NCBI RefSeq assembly: GCF_916618755.1
Contig: NZ_CAKAKB010000006.1
Location: 341,113 to 405,112, forward strand
Length of the DNA: 64,000 bases
Direction of reading: 5' to 3'
Source: Actinotalea sp. Marseille-Q4924
Lineage (GTDB): Bacteria; Actinomycetota; Actinomycetes; Actinomycetales; Cellulomonadaceae
Shown: positions 1 to 8,661 of the stretch, one piece after another
Position numbering within the stretch: the stretch's first letter is position 1
How the letters are laid out: every line of letters begins with the position of its first letter
Notes under the pieces: model-generated
The model's input: only the letters and a program-made list of their open reading frames with translations
Database searches by the model: none
What the model was told of the DNA's origin: nothing
Position numbers and translations under genes: made by a program

Positions 1-169
1 GCGGAACCGCACGACGGAGCAGATCGCCGTCGGCGCCCGCGAGATCTACGTCGCGTACGGCGAGGTCGGCATGGGCCGGTCGCGGCTCGCCCTCCCCGCG
101 GCCGCGCACGGCACCGCGCGGAACATGAACACCGTCGGGCGGCTCGCCGCGATGGCCGCCGAGCTCTGA
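1..169 (+). CDS. DUF1697 family protein, C-terminal fragment
   Basis: The frame starting at base 2 is open from the window edge to a TGA at 167-169 and gives the last 55 residues of a protein. The motif GRSRLA followed by ARNMNTVGRL resembles the conserved C-terminus of DUF1697 proteins, which carry a GRS.L segment and a T.RN.NTV motif. The molecular role of this family is not established. The start lies outside the window. It converges on the MOSC gene, with a hairpin between them. Confidence 0.75.
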   Translation, partial: RNRTTEQIAVGAREIYVAYGEVGMGRSRLALPAAAHGTARNMNTVGRLAAMAAEL

Positions 170-188
170 CCCTGGCTCGCCGCACGAT

Positions 189-229
189 CGTGGAGACCTA
201 CCCGCGGCGGACGCGGGGAGTCCTCCACG
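189..229. terminator. Bidirectional terminator-like hairpin
   Basis: Outer arms CGTGGAG (189-195) and CTCCACG (223-229) enclose inner arms CCCGCG (201-206) and CGCGGG (212-217). It sits between two convergent genes, so it could end transcription from both sides. There is no T-tract, which is common in this GC range. Confidence 0.5.
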
Positions 230-268
230 GTGGGGACCGACCGGGGACGGACGGGTCCGACGCCGGCG

Positions 269-832
269 TCAGACCGGCTCGAGCGGGTGCCGGTCGCCGT
301 CGGGCACGCGCACGCGGATGTCGTCGCCGGCCCGGACGACGCCGCCGCGGCGCACCACGGCCATGACGCCGGCCCGGCGTTCGAGGCTGCCGTCGGCCCG
401 GCGCCGCACCATGCGGCTCATGAGGCCGCTGCCGAGCGCGTCGATCTGCCTGCACGGGTTGCGCAGCCCGGTGACCTCGACGACGGCGTCCTCGCCCAGC
501 TCGAGCAGCGTGCCGGTCGGCAGCGCCAGGAGGTCGACGCCCAGCGTCGTGACGTTCTCGCCCATGGCGCCGGGGGTGACGACGTAGCCGTCGTCGGCGA
601 CCGCGTCGAACAGCTCGGCGTGCAGCAGGTGGACCTGGCGCAGGTTGGGCAGCTGTGGCTCGCGGGCGGCACGTGACCGGTGCTTGACCGTCGCACCCGC
701 GTGCGCGTCGCCCTCGACGCCCCAGCCCTCGACGAGCGTGATCGCCTCGCGCAGGACCTTGCTGAACCGGTGGGCGTCGTCGGAGGCCACCGCGACGACG
801 ACGGGCGCGCGGTCATGAGGCTCGAGCGGCAT
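269..832 (-). CDS. MOSC domain-containing protein
   Basis: This 187-residue protein has the MOSC (molybdenum cofactor sulfurase C-terminal) fold signature: an early GVEGDAHAG motif, a GENVTT segment and the conserved cysteine in GLRNPCRQID. Family members bind or transfer a sulfur or molybdenum cofactor ligand through that cysteine. It is a single-domain stand-alone member, so the substrate cannot be named. ATG at 832 was chosen because a GACACT -10-like box ends 6 nt before it, matching the leaderless pattern of this window. A much longer same-frame opening (to 4345) is an antisense artefact over hrpA. The gene is divergent from hrpA. Confidence 0.85.
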   Translation of the reverse strand: MPLEPHDRAPVVVAVASDDAHRFSKVLREAITLVEGWGVEGDAHAGATVKHRSRAAREPQLPNLRQVHLLHAELFDAVADDGYVVTPGAMGENVTTLGVDLLALPTGTLLELGEDAVVEVTGLRNPCRQIDALGSGLMSRMVRRRADGSLERRAGVMAVVRRGGVVRAGDDIRVRVPDGDRHPLEPV

Positions 833-907
833 GACGGCAGTGTCCCAGCACCGTCCTCCCGGGCATCCGCGGGCCACGCCCCGGCCGGTCGGTGAGAATG
901 GTCGTCC
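833..907. promoter_or_regulatory. Divergent leaderless promoter region (MOSC / hrpA)
   Basis: On the minus strand GACACT (839-844) lies 6 nt from the MOSC ATG. On the plus strand GAGAAT (894-899) lies 8 nt from the hrpA GTG. Neither gene has a Shine-Dalgarno sequence here, so both mRNAs may begin at or next to the start codon. No good -35 box is visible for either. Confidence 0.4.
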
Positions 908-3900
908 GTGGGTGAGCCCGAGCAGGAGCAGCGACCGTCGTCGGAGGACCGACGACGGCGTCCCGGCTCGCGCGGACGCGGTCGCGGCCGGCGCCGGCCG
1001 GACCGCCCTGCCGACCCCACGGGCCCGCAGGACGACGCCCGCGCCGCCGTCGGCCGCGCCACCCAGCACGCCGCCCGGGAGCACGCCCGCCGCGAGCGCC
1101 GGGCGGAGAAGCGTCGCGCCGTCGTCGTCCCGCCCATCACCTACCCCGAGGAGCTGCCGGTCTCGGCGCGCAGGGCGGACATCGCCGCGGCCGTCCGCGA
1201 CCACCAGGTCGTCGTCGTCGCGGGGGAGACGGGATCGGGCAAGACCACCCAGATCCCGAAGATCCTCCTGGACCTCGGTCGCGGCCGGGACGGGCAGATC
1301 GGCCACACGCAGCCCCGCCGGATCGCGGCGCGCAGCGTCGCCGAGCGGATCAGCGAGGAGGTCACCGGCGGCACCGGTGCCCTGGGCTCGATCGTCGGCT
1401 ACCAGGTCCGGTTCACCGACCAGTCCAGCGAGGAGACGCTGGTCAAGGTCATGACCGACGGCATCCTGCTCGCGCAGATCCAGCGGGACCCGCAGCTGCT
1501 CGCCTACGACACGATCGTCGTCGACGAGGCGCACGAGCGCAGCCTCAACATCGACTTCATCCTCGGGTACCTCACGCGCCTGCTCCCCCGGCGGCCGGAC
1601 CTCAAGCTGATCATCACGTCCGCGACCATCGACTCCGAGCGGTTCGCCCGGCACTTCGCCGGCCCGCCGACGCCCGAGCACCCCGACGGCGTCCCCGCGC
1701 CGGTCGTCGAGGTCAGCGGCCGGACGTACCCGGTGGAGCTCCGCTACCGGCCCCTGTCGCCAGACCTCCCGGAGGGCTCCGACGACGACGTCCTGCGCGA
1801 CCTCGAGGCCCCGTCGCCCCCCAAGGCGGGCAAGCCCCCCAAATGCAAGGCGGCGAAGGGCGGTGGCGCCAGGAGCGCCCCGCGCGCCGACGAGGACCGC
1901 GACCTCATGACCGCGATCTGCGACGCCGTGGACGAGCTCGAGCGCGAGGGCCCGGGCGACGTCCTCGTCTTCCTGTCCGGGGAGCGGGAGATCCGCGACG
2001 CCGAGGACGCCCTGCGCGGCCATCTCGGCCCCCGCGTCACCGACCCACGCCACCCCCGCGCCGTCGAGCTGCTGCCGCTGTACTCCCGGCTGTCGGCGGC
2101 GGAGCAGCACCGCGTGTTCGCGGCGCACAGCACCCGCCGCGTCGTGCTGGCCACGAACGTCGCCGAGACGTCGTTGACGGTCCCGGGGATCCGGTACGTC
2201 GTCGACCCCGGCACCGCGCGCATCTCCCGCTGGTCCAAGGCGACCAAGGTGCAGCGCCTGCCCATCGAGCCGATCAGCCAGGCGTCGGCGAACCAGCGGT
2301 CCGGGCGCTGCGGCCGCGTCGCGGAGGGCGTCGCGATCCGCCTGTACTCCGAGGCGGACTTCCTGTCCCGCCCCGAGTACACCGAGCCGGAGATCCTCCG
2401 CACGTCGTTGGCGTCGGTCATCCTGCAGATGGTCGCGGTCGGCGTCGCGCAGACCCCCGACGACGTCGCCGCGTTCCCCTTCGTGGACCCGCCCGACACG
2501 CGCGCGATCCGCGACGGCGTCCAGCTCCTCACCGAGCTCGGCGCGCTGGAGACGGTGCCGCCGGAGCGCGGCGGAGGGACTGAGTCGTCCGACCGTGCTG
2601 GCGGGACTGCGTCGTCCGACCGTGCTGGCGGCACTGAGTCGTCCGACCGTGCTGGTGGCACTGAGTCGTCCGACCGTGCTGGTGGCACGGGGCCCTCCGA
2701 CCGTGCTGGTGGCACTCGCCTGACGGACGTCGGCCGCGCCCTCGCCCTCCTCCCCATGGACCCGCGCCTGGCGCGCATGATCGTCGAGGGTGGCCGGCGC
2801 GACGTCGCCCGCGAGGTGATGATCATCGCTGCGGCGCTGTCCATCCAGGACCCGCGGGAGCGTCCCGCCGAGCAGCGCGCCCAGGCCGACCAGCAGCACG
2901 CGCGCTTCGCCGACCCGACGTCGGACTTCCTGTCCTACCTCAACCTGTGGAACTACGTCCGCGAGCAGCAGCGCGAGCTGTCCGGGTCGGCGTTCCGCCG
3001 CCTGTGCAAGGCCGAGTACCTCAACTACCTGCGGATGCGGGAGTGGCAGGACGTCGTCGCCCAGCTCAAGGAGATGGCCAAGCCGCTCGGCATCACCGTG
3101 CGCCCGCCGGCGCGCGTCAACGCCCCGGCCGACGACGACGCCGACCCGGCCGCCCCCGGCGCGCTGCGCCTCGCGTGGGACGCGGACCGGATCCACCAGG
3201 CGCTGCTGGCCGGGCTGCTGTCGCACATCGGCATGCAGGAGGTCACCGAGGTGCGCGTCGGGGGGCCGACGGGCAAGGACCGCCGCGGCGACCGGCCCGG
3301 GCGCAAGCCGCAGGCGCGCAACGAGTACCTGGGAGCCCGCGGGGCGCGGTTCGCGATCTTCCCCGGGTCGCCGCTGTCGCGGAAGCCGCCGTCGTGGGTC
3401 ATGGCCGGTGAGCTCGTCGAGACCTCGCGGCTCTGGGCGCGGGACGCCGCACGCATCCAGCCGGAGTGGGCCGAGGAGCTCGCCCCCCACCTGGTCAAGC
3501 GCACCTACTCCGAGCCGGCGTGGTCGACCAAGCAGGGTGCCGCGACCGCGCTCGAGAAGGTGCTGCTGTACGGCGTCCCGATCGTCGCGCGGCGCAAGGT
3601 GCTCTTCGCGAAGGTCGACCCGGAGCACGCGCGCGAGCTCTTCATCCGCCACGCGCTCGTCCAGGGCGAGTGGACGACGCACCACCGCTTCTTCCGGGAC
3701 AACCAGGTCACGATGGCCGAGGCCGAGCAGCTCGAGCACCGCGCTCGCCGGCGCGGGCTCGTCGTGGACGACGACGTCCTCTTCGCCTTCTACGACGAGC
3801 GCGTGCCCGCCGACGTCGTCTCCGCGCGGCACTTCGACCAGTGGTGGAAGACCGCGCAGCGGGAGCAGCCCGACCTGCTGACCTTCGGCCTGGACATGCT

Positions 3901-5533
3901 GGTCACCGAGGAGGCCGCCGGTGCCGCTGCCGACCTCGCCCACTTCCCGGCGGTGTGGGAGCAGGGCGACCTGCGCCTCCCGTTGACGTACCAGTTCGAA
4001 CCGGGCACGGAGGCCGACGGCGTCACCGTCCACGTCCCCGTCCAGGTGCTCAACCGCGTGCGGCCCGAGGGCTTCGACCGGCTCGTCCCGGGGATGCTCA
4101 CCGACCTGGTCACGGAGACGATCCGCGGCCTGCCCAAGCCCGTGCGCGTCCAGCTCGTGCCCGCGCCGGACGTCGCCCGCGAGGTCGTCGCCTGGATCCG
4201 CGAGAACGAGCCGTCGTGGGAGGACATCGTGCGCGCGGCGGACATGGCGCCGTCGTTCGCCGAGACGTTCACGCGCGCCGTCCGGGCACTGCGCGACGTC
4301 GAGGTGCCCGACGACGCCTGGCGTACCGCCCGGCTTCCGGCCCACCTGCGCATGACGTTCCGGGTCTTCGAGGAGCGGGGCTCGGGCGCCGTCGTCCTCG
4401 ACGAGGGCACCGACCTGCTCGCCCTGCAGCGCCGCCTCGCCGCGCAGTCCCAGAGCGCCGTCCGCACCGCGGTCCGGGACGCCGTGCGCGCCGCCGTCGC
4501 GGAGCGCGACGCCCGGGCGGCCGACGACGCCGCCCGCGCCGAGACTGCCCCGTCACGCTCAGCCGGCCCTCCCGAAGCGGCGACCTCGACGCCGGCCGGC
4601 CGGCCGGCGGCGGCCGCTCCTCCGACGGACCTGGAGCGGGAGCACCTGGCGACCTGGCCGGACGGGCTGCCCGACGGGCGCCTGCCCGACGTGGTGACGA
4701 CCGCCGTCGGCGGCCTGACGGTGCACGGGTACCCGGCGCTGGTGGTGGAACCGAACGGCGGCCGTACGACCGTCGCGGTGCGGGTCCTCGCCGACCAGGC
4801 GCAGCAGCGCCGTCGCCACCCCGAGGGGGTGCGCGAGCTGCTCCTGGCCGAGCTCGCGCTCGCGACCGGACGCATCACCACGCGCTGGACGGCCGCGGAG
4901 TCGCTGACGCTGGCCGCGAGCCCGTACCGGTCGACGGACGCGCTGGTGCTCGACCTGCAGCGCGCGGCGCTCGAGGTGATCCTCGAGGGCGCCATCGGGG
5001 GGGCGCGCGCCGTGCGGGACGCCGACACCTACGCCAAGGCCCGCACCGCGGCCCGCGACGCCCTCGAGGACCGCACCTACGCCGTCGCGCGGGAGGCCGC
5101 GGCGGTGCTGACGGCGGGCCGCGACCTCGACGTCGCGATCCGCGGCACGTCGAGCCTCGCGCTGCTCAACACCCTCACCGACCTCAAGGACCAGCTCGCG
5201 GGGCTCGTCCACGACGGCTTCGTCGCCGATGCCGGCGCCGGGCGCCTGCCCCACCTGGTGCGCTACCTGCGGGCCGCGCTTCACCGGCTGCGCAAGGCCG
5301 CCGAGAACCCGGGCAAGGACGAGGGCCTGGCGTGGCAGGTCCACGAGCTCCAGGACGAGTACGACGCCGCCGTCGAGGCCGCCCGCTCGGCGGCGCCCGA
5401 CGCCGCCCGCGACGAGCGCCTGACCGAGGTGCGCTGGTTGCTGGAGGAGCTGCGGGTGAGCCTCTTCGCCCAGCAGCTCGGCACCCCTCAGCCCGTGTCG
5501 GCCAAGCGCATCCGGACGGCCCTCGGCCGGTAG
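908..5533 (+). CDS. hrpA: ATP-dependent RNA helicase HrpA
   Basis: A 1541-residue DEAH-box RNA helicase. An Arg-rich basic N-terminus of about 70 residues precedes Walker A GETGSGKT (about residue 106) and the DEAH box (VVDEAHERS, about residue 205). The RecA2 domain includes NVAETSLTVPGI and QRSGRCGR, followed by the winged-helix/ratchet region, an OB fold and the long C-terminal DUF3418 region typical of bacterial HrpA. E. coli HrpA (about 1300 residues) processes fimbrial mRNA and rescues stalled ribosomes; the same cytoplasmic RNA-remodelling role is inferred here. Odd features are a Lys-rich linker (PPKAGKPPKCKAAKG) in the helicase core and five tandem 9-residue repeats at residues 557-601. 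The GTG start is placed by a -10-like box 8 nt upstream. Confidence 0.93.
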   Translation: MGEPEQEQRPSSEDRRRRPGSRGRGRGRRRPDRPADPTGPQDDARAAVGRATQHAAREHARRERRAEKRRAVVVPPITYPEELPVSARRADIAAAVRDHQVVVVAGETGSGKTTQIPKILLDLGRGRDGQIGHTQPRRIAARSVAERISEEVTGGTGALGSIVGYQVRFTDQSSEETLVKVMTDGILLAQIQRDPQLLAYDTIVVDEAHERSLNIDFILGYLTRLLPRRPDLKLIITSATIDSERFARHFAGPPTPEHPDGVPAPVVEVSGRTYPVELRYRPLSPDLPEGSDDDVLRDLEAPSPPKAGKPPKCKAAKGGGARSAPRADEDRDLMTAICDAVDELEREGPGDVLVFLSGEREIRDAEDALRGHLGPRVTDPRHPRAVELLPLYSRLSAAEQHRVFAAHSTRRVVLATNVAETSLTVPGIRYVVDPGTARISRWSKATKVQRLPIEPISQASANQRSGRCGRVAEGVAIRLYSEADFLSRPEYTEPEILRTSLASVILQMVAVGVAQTPDDVAAFPFVDPPDTRAIRDGVQLLTELGALETVPPERGGGTESSDRAGGTASSDRAGGTESSDRAGGTESSDRAGGTGPSDRAGGTRLTDVGRALALLPMDPRLARMIVEGGRRDVAREVMIIAAALSIQDPRERPAEQRAQADQQHARFADPTSDFLSYLNLWNYVREQQRELSGSAFRRLCKAEYLNYLRMREWQDVVAQLKEMAKPLGITVRPPARVNAPADDDADPAAPGALRLAWDADRIHQALLAGLLSHIGMQEVTEVRVGGPTGKDRRGDRPGRKPQARNEYLGARGARFAIFPGSPLSRKPPSWVMAGELVETSRLWARDAARIQPEWAEELAPHLVKRTYSEPAWSTKQGAATALEKVLLYGVPIVARRKVLFAKVDPEHARELFIRHALVQGEWTTHHRFFRDNQVTMAEAEQLEHRARRRGLVVDDDVLFAFYDERVPADVVSARHFDQWWKTAQREQPDLLTFGLDMLVTEEAAGAAADLAHFPAVWEQGDLRLPLTYQFEPGTEADGVTVHVPVQVLNRVRPEGFDRLVPGMLTDLVTETIRGLPKPVRVQLVPAPDVAREVVAWIRENEPSWEDIVRAADMAPSFAETFTRAVRALRDVEVPDDAWRTARLPAHLRMTFRVFEERGSGAVVLDEGTDLLALQRRLAAQSQSAVRTAVRDAVRAAVAERDARAADDAARAETAPSRSAGPPEAATSTPAGRPAAAAPPTDLEREHLATWPDGLPDGRLPDVVTTAVGGLTVHGYPALVVEPNGGRTTVAVRVLADQAQQRRRHPEGVRELLLAELALATGRITTRWTAAESLTLAASPYRSTDALVLDLQRAALEVILEGAIGGARAVRDADTYAKARTAARDALEDRTYAVAREAAAVLTAGRDLDVAIRGTSSLALLNTLTDLKDQLAGLVHDGFVADAGAGRLPHLVRYLRAALHRLRKAAENPGKDEGLAWQVHELQDEYDAAVEAARSAAPDAARDERLTEVRWLLEELRVSLFAQQLGTPQPVSAKRIRTALGR
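2576..2710 (+). repeat. Five-copy 27-bp minisatellite inside hrpA
   Basis: Five head-to-tail 27-bp units (2576, 2603, 2630, 2657, 2684), each encoding a variant of GTESSDRAG. Units 3 and 4 are identical; units 1, 2 and 5 differ by a few substitutions. The unit length is a multiple of three, so copy-number changes keep the frame. The array falls just before TRLTDVGRALALLPMDPRL, in the winged-helix region after the helicase core. Confidence 0.95.
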
Positions 5534-5632
5534 CACCCCGGCTCACGGGGAGCGGGTGCACCGGCCGGCGGGGCAGGCGTTCCCCATCGACGCGGGGGCC
5601 GAGTTCACCCCGCGACTCACCCGGCCGAGGTC

Positions 5633-5670
5633 TTGCCCGCGTGCGGCACCCGCGTCGTAGCCTGTCCGCC
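5633..5670 (+). promoter_or_regulatory. Leaderless promoter
   Basis: TTGCCC (5633-5638) and TAGCCT (5658-5663) are 19 nt apart. The -10 box ends 7 nt before ATG 5671, so transcription probably begins at the start codon of the small ORF. Confidence 0.4.
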
Positions 5671-5841
5671 ATGGCGGACACGAATGATCTTGCCCGCGCC
5701 CGCGAGGCACTGACGATGCCGTCCACGCGCGTCGACGTGTCGCTCCTCGGTGCCGTCCGCGACGGGCTGCTCTCGGTCCCGGTCGGCCACGAGGCGTCGC
5801 GCGCCGACGACGACGGCCTCCCAGCGACGGCGCGCAGGTAG
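5671..5841 (+). CDS. Small hypothetical protein (56 aa)
   Basis: A 56-residue ORF starting MADTNDLARAREAL. I do not recognise a family. Support for coding comes from almost exclusively G or C third codon positions, a TAGCCT -10 box 7 nt before the ATG, and a stop just 9 nt before the next gene. It has no signal peptide, no membrane segment and no cysteines. The TAG stop (5839-5841) shares bases with the -10 box of the downstream PQQ-propeller gene. It may equally be a spurious opening; conservation would decide. Confidence 0.45.
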   Translation: MADTNDLARAREALTMPSTRVDVSLLGAVRDGLLSVPVGHEASRADDDGLPATARR

Positions 5842-5850
5842 CCTCGGCGG
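5839..5850 (+). promoter_or_regulatory. Leaderless promoter of the PQQ-propeller gene
   Basis: TAGCCT (5839-5844) followed by 6 nt and ATG 5851. It is the same hexamer as in front of the previous small ORF and overlaps that ORF's stop codon. Confidence 0.4.
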
Positions 5851-7302
5851 ATGCAGGGGGACAGCAGGGGGACCTTCGTCGAGCTCGAGGGCGAGCAGGA
5901 TACGCAGGGCGATGGCACCGCCGTCAGGCCGAGCGCGTCGCGGCGTGGCTCCGGACCCGGCTGGGGTGCACGCCGCACCTGGGCCGTCGTCCTGGGCCTT
6001 GCCGTGGTCGGGGCGGCGGGCATGTACGCCGTCGTCGACGAACGCGGACGGCAGTCGGGCCTCGACCGCCACGCGGACGTCCCCGGCGTCGTGGACTCCC
6101 TCGCGGAGCCGCCCGAGGAGGCGTGGCGGGTGGACCTCGGCGCGGGGGGCGCGGCGACCCAGCTCGCAGACCTCCTGGTGACGTCCTCGAACCCACGCCC
6201 TCCCGACCGACCCGCGGTGGCCGCGCTCGACCTCGCGACGGGAGAGGAGCGCTGGCGCGTCGAGGGCCCGCCCGAGGCGTGGCCGGGGTCGTGCGACGCC
6301 GCGGTCGGCCCGCCCGGCGGGTCGGTCCTGCTCTGCGCGCTCTGGGTGACGGACGAGACCGACGCCGTCGGTCAGCCGGTCGTCGACTGGCACTTGGTCG
6401 ATGCAGCGAGCGGCGAGGCGAGCCGCGTGGAGGGCGTCGACGACGACGCCCCCTGGTTCGGTGTCTCGGTCGGTCAGGTCGGCGACGACCTCCTGCTGGT
6501 CGAGAGCGACGACGCGACCCGGACGACGCACGTGACGCGCTACGACGTGGGGTCGCGCGAGTCGGTCTGGCGGACGGCACTCTCCGTCGAGGTGGGCGTG
6601 GGCGCCGCCACGAGCCTGGTCACGGTGGGCGACCTGGTCGTCGTCCGCGGTGCCGAGGCCACCGTCGTGCTGGCCGCGGACGGCCGCGAGCTGCAGTTCG
6701 TCGAGCGGACGCCGACATCCGGGCCGGCTCCGGAACGCCTGCCCTTCGCGACGTTGCCGGGGCACGGCGTCGGCATCTGGACCGACTCGACGACCGGCGT
6801 GTGGGTGGCGCCGGACGGCGAGCGCACGGCGACGCTGACAGGTGCGCCGGTCGAGCTCGACGTCGTGGGGGACGCCGAGCCGCCGGTCGTGGTGCTCGTG
6901 CGCGACGGCGCGCTGGTCGGCGTGGACGTCGGGACGGGTGAGGAGCGGTGGGAGCGCCCGGCGTCGGGCAGGGCGCGCGCACTGCTGGACGGGCGGTTGG
7001 TGCTCTCCGAGCGCGACCGTCTGGTGGCCGTCGACGTCCGCACGGGCGAGACGCTGTGGGAGACGGAGCTCCAGCCGACCGTGGAGGGTGCGACCTCGCC
7101 GACCCTCACCGACGGCGTCCGCATCGCGCTGACGGGACAGGGGGACGGGGTGGCGACGATGTCGACCTTCGAGCTCGCCTCCGGACGCCAGGTCTGGGAC
7201 GCGCGGCTGCCCGACGGGAGCCGGCTCGTCCAGCGCCAGGGGCGGGCGGTGGTGGCCGTCATCCCGTCCGGCGGTCGCGAGGACGTCGTCGTCCTGCGGT
7301 GA
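5851..7302 (+). CDS. Membrane-anchored PQQ-like beta-propeller protein
   Basis: 483 residues with a single N-terminal membrane segment (TWAVVLGLAVVGAAGMYAVV, about residues 43-62) after a cytoplasmic tail of about 40 residues. The rest is outside the cell and is built of repeated blades with the motifs ALDLATGEERWRV, GVDVGTGEERW and AVDVRTGETLWE. This pattern is typical of PQQ-binding-like (pyrrolo-quinoline quinone repeat) eight-bladed propellers. Most actinobacterial members do not bind PQQ and have no assigned substrate; no dehydrogenase active-site motif is evident. There is no Shine-Dalgarno sequence, and a TAGCCT box sits 6 nt upstream of the ATG. Confidence 0.8.
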   Translation: MQGDSRGTFVELEGEQDTQGDGTAVRPSASRRGSGPGWGARRTWAVVLGLAVVGAAGMYAVVDERGRQSGLDRHADVPGVVDSLAEPPEEAWRVDLGAGGAATQLADLLVTSSNPRPPDRPAVAALDLATGEERWRVEGPPEAWPGSCDAAVGPPGGSVLLCALWVTDETDAVGQPVVDWHLVDAASGEASRVEGVDDDAPWFGVSVGQVGDDLLLVESDDATRTTHVTRYDVGSRESVWRTALSVEVGVGAATSLVTVGDLVVVRGAEATVVLAADGRELQFVERTPTSGPAPERLPFATLPGHGVGIWTDSTTGVWVAPDGERTATLTGAPVELDVVGDAEPPVVVLVRDGALVGVDVGTGEERWERPASGRARALLDGRLVLSERDRLVAVDVRTGETLWETELQPTVEGATSPTLTDGVRIALTGQGDGVATMSTFELASGRQVWDARLPDGSRLVQRQGRAVVAVIPSGGREDVVVLR

Positions 7303-7410
7303 GCAGCCGATGAGCAGCCGATGAGCACAGCCCCCGGCCCGGCGACGTCGTCCACAGGCTCCGCGACCGCCGCCCGCCCCGATGTCGGGCCCTCGGAGCA
7401 GACTCGGGAC

Positions 7411-8073
7411 ATGCCGCCCACGCCCCCGCCGCTGCACGGATCCGCCTCGTCACCCTTCGCGGCCGCGCCGTCATCGTCCGTGGCCCAGCCCGGGCTCGCG
7501 AGCACACCCGGCGCCGTCGCCGGGCGCTGCTTCGGTGACGGAGACCCTCTCTACGAGCAGTACCACGACACGGAGTGGGGCGTGCCGGTCCGCGGGGACC
7601 AGGCGCTGTACGAGCGCCTGTGCCTGGAGGCGTTCCAGTCCGGGCTCGCGTGGATCACCGTGCTCCGCAAGCGTCCCGCCTTCCGGGCGGCGTTCGCGGA
7701 CTTCGACCCGGAGCGCGTCGCCCGGTTCGACGACGACGACGTCGCGCGCCTCCTCGGCGACGCGGGCATCATCCGCAACCGGGCCAAGATCGACGCGAGC
7801 ATCGCGAACGCGCGCGCGGTCCTCGGCCTCTGGGACGCCGGCCAGACGCTGACGGACCTCCTGTGGTCGCACGCGCCGGAGCAGCGCGTGCGGGACCCCC
7901 GTGCGGTCACCTACGCCGAGGTCCCGGCGACCACGCCGGAGTCGCGAGCACTCGCGAAGGCCCTGAAGACGCAGGGCTTCCGGTTCGTGGGCCCGACGAC
8001 GGCGTACGCGGCCATGCAGGCGTGCGGCCTCGTCGACGACCACCTGGCGGGCTGCCCTGTCGTCACCGGCTGA
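7411..8073 (+). CDS. tag: DNA-3-methyladenine glycosylase I (Tag)
   Basis: The core begins RCFGDGDPLYEQYHDTEWGVPVRGDQALYERLCLEAFQSGLAWITVLRKR, the hallmark of Tag-type base-excision glycosylases that remove 3-methyladenine from alkylated DNA. The E.FQ.GLAW segment and C-terminal RFVGPTTAYAAMQACGLVDDH are conserved in the family. Tag zinc ligands would include the N-terminal Cys and His and the C-terminal Cys and His pairs, which are partly visible here. The frame is open from 7321, but the extra 30 residues are low-complexity. ATG 7411 has a CAGACT box 6 nt upstream, in line with other leaderless starts. It acts in the cytoplasm. Confidence 0.9.
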   Translation: MPPTPPPLHGSASSPFAAAPSSSVAQPGLASTPGAVAGRCFGDGDPLYEQYHDTEWGVPVRGDQALYERLCLEAFQSGLAWITVLRKRPAFRAAFADFDPERVARFDDDDVARLLGDAGIIRNRAKIDASIANARAVLGLWDAGQTLTDLLWSHAPEQRVRDPRAVTYAEVPATTPESRALAKALKTQGFRFVGPTTAYAAMQACGLVDDHLAGCPVVTG

Positions 8074-8085
8074 CGCCTGCCCGGC

Positions 8086-8661
8086 TCAGTCCCCGGTGGT
8101 CAGCTCCTTGAGCCGGCGCAGTCGAGCCGCCCACCGCTCCTTGTGCTGCGCGACCTCCTCCGACGACGACAGGCCACGGTGCGTCACCGCCACGCGTGTC
8201 CGCGGACCGCGCGTGCCCTCGGGCAGCGCATCGGTGCTGAGCAGCACACGTCGGCCGTCGGCGGCGGTCCACCGGACCGTCTTGTGGGGCGTCTGGCCCC
8301 GCACCTCGATCGGCTCGTCGAGCCAGAGGTCACGGCGCTCCGGCTCCGTGCACCACGCCCACGCGCTCTCCACCGCCACCGGCACGGTCACGCTCGAGCT
8401 GGTCTCGAAGGTGCCGTCCGGGCGCTGCCCCGGCGCCCGCATCCCGCGCGCCTGCTCGTAGCCGACGGTGAGCGACTGGCACCACCAGGCGTCGACGCCG
8501 TGCTCCTCCCCCAGCCAGCGTGCGATCCGCGGGTGGGTCCACGCCGTCGCGCCGGCCTCGTCGAGAGCCGTGAACCACTCCTCGCGGCTGCGACCGGTCC
8601 GCTCCCGGACCGCCTCCTCGCTCACGGCGTGCTCGTGCCGCCGCACCGGGTCCTTGACCAT
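8086..8661 (-). CDS. DUF4287 domain-containing protein
   Basis: 191 residues. The N-terminal part (SEEAVRERTGRSREEWFTALDEAGA, then HPRIARWLGEEHGVDAWWCQSLTVGYEQARG) matches the DUF4287 helical module. The remainder (SVTVPVAVESAWAWCTEPERRDLWL) resembles a START/SRPBCC-like ligand-binding domain, a common partner of DUF4287. The function is unknown. Its ATG overlaps the stop of the upstream NUDIX gene as TGATG, so the two are translationally coupled. Confidence 0.8.
   Translation of the reverse strand: MVKDPVRRHEHAVSEEAVRERTGRSREEWFTALDEAGATAWTHPRIARWLGEEHGVDAWWCQSLTVGYEQARGMRAPGQRPDGTFETSSSVTVPVAVESAWAWCTEPERRDLWLDEPIEVRGQTPHKTVRWTAADGRRVLLSTDALPEGTRGPRTRVAVTHRGLSSSEEVAQHKERWAARLRRLKELTTGD

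Noticed and set aside
833..4345. A 1358-codon minus-strand opening covering the 5' two thirds of hrpA in continuation of the MOSC gene
   Set aside because: Only its last 187 codons match a family (MOSC). The rest is antisense to hrpA, Arg/Leu/Val-rich and includes the mirror of the 27-bp repeats; long antisense openings are expected at this GC.
3466..5670. A plus-strand opening overlapping the 3' part of hrpA in another frame
   Set aside because: It is a high-GC shadow; only its last 56 codons (5671-5841) have independent start signals.
7321..7410. An earlier start for 3-methyladenine glycosylase I
   Set aside because: The extra 30 residues are low-complexity and lack a ribosome binding site; ATG 7411 has a -10-like box at the usual leaderless distance.
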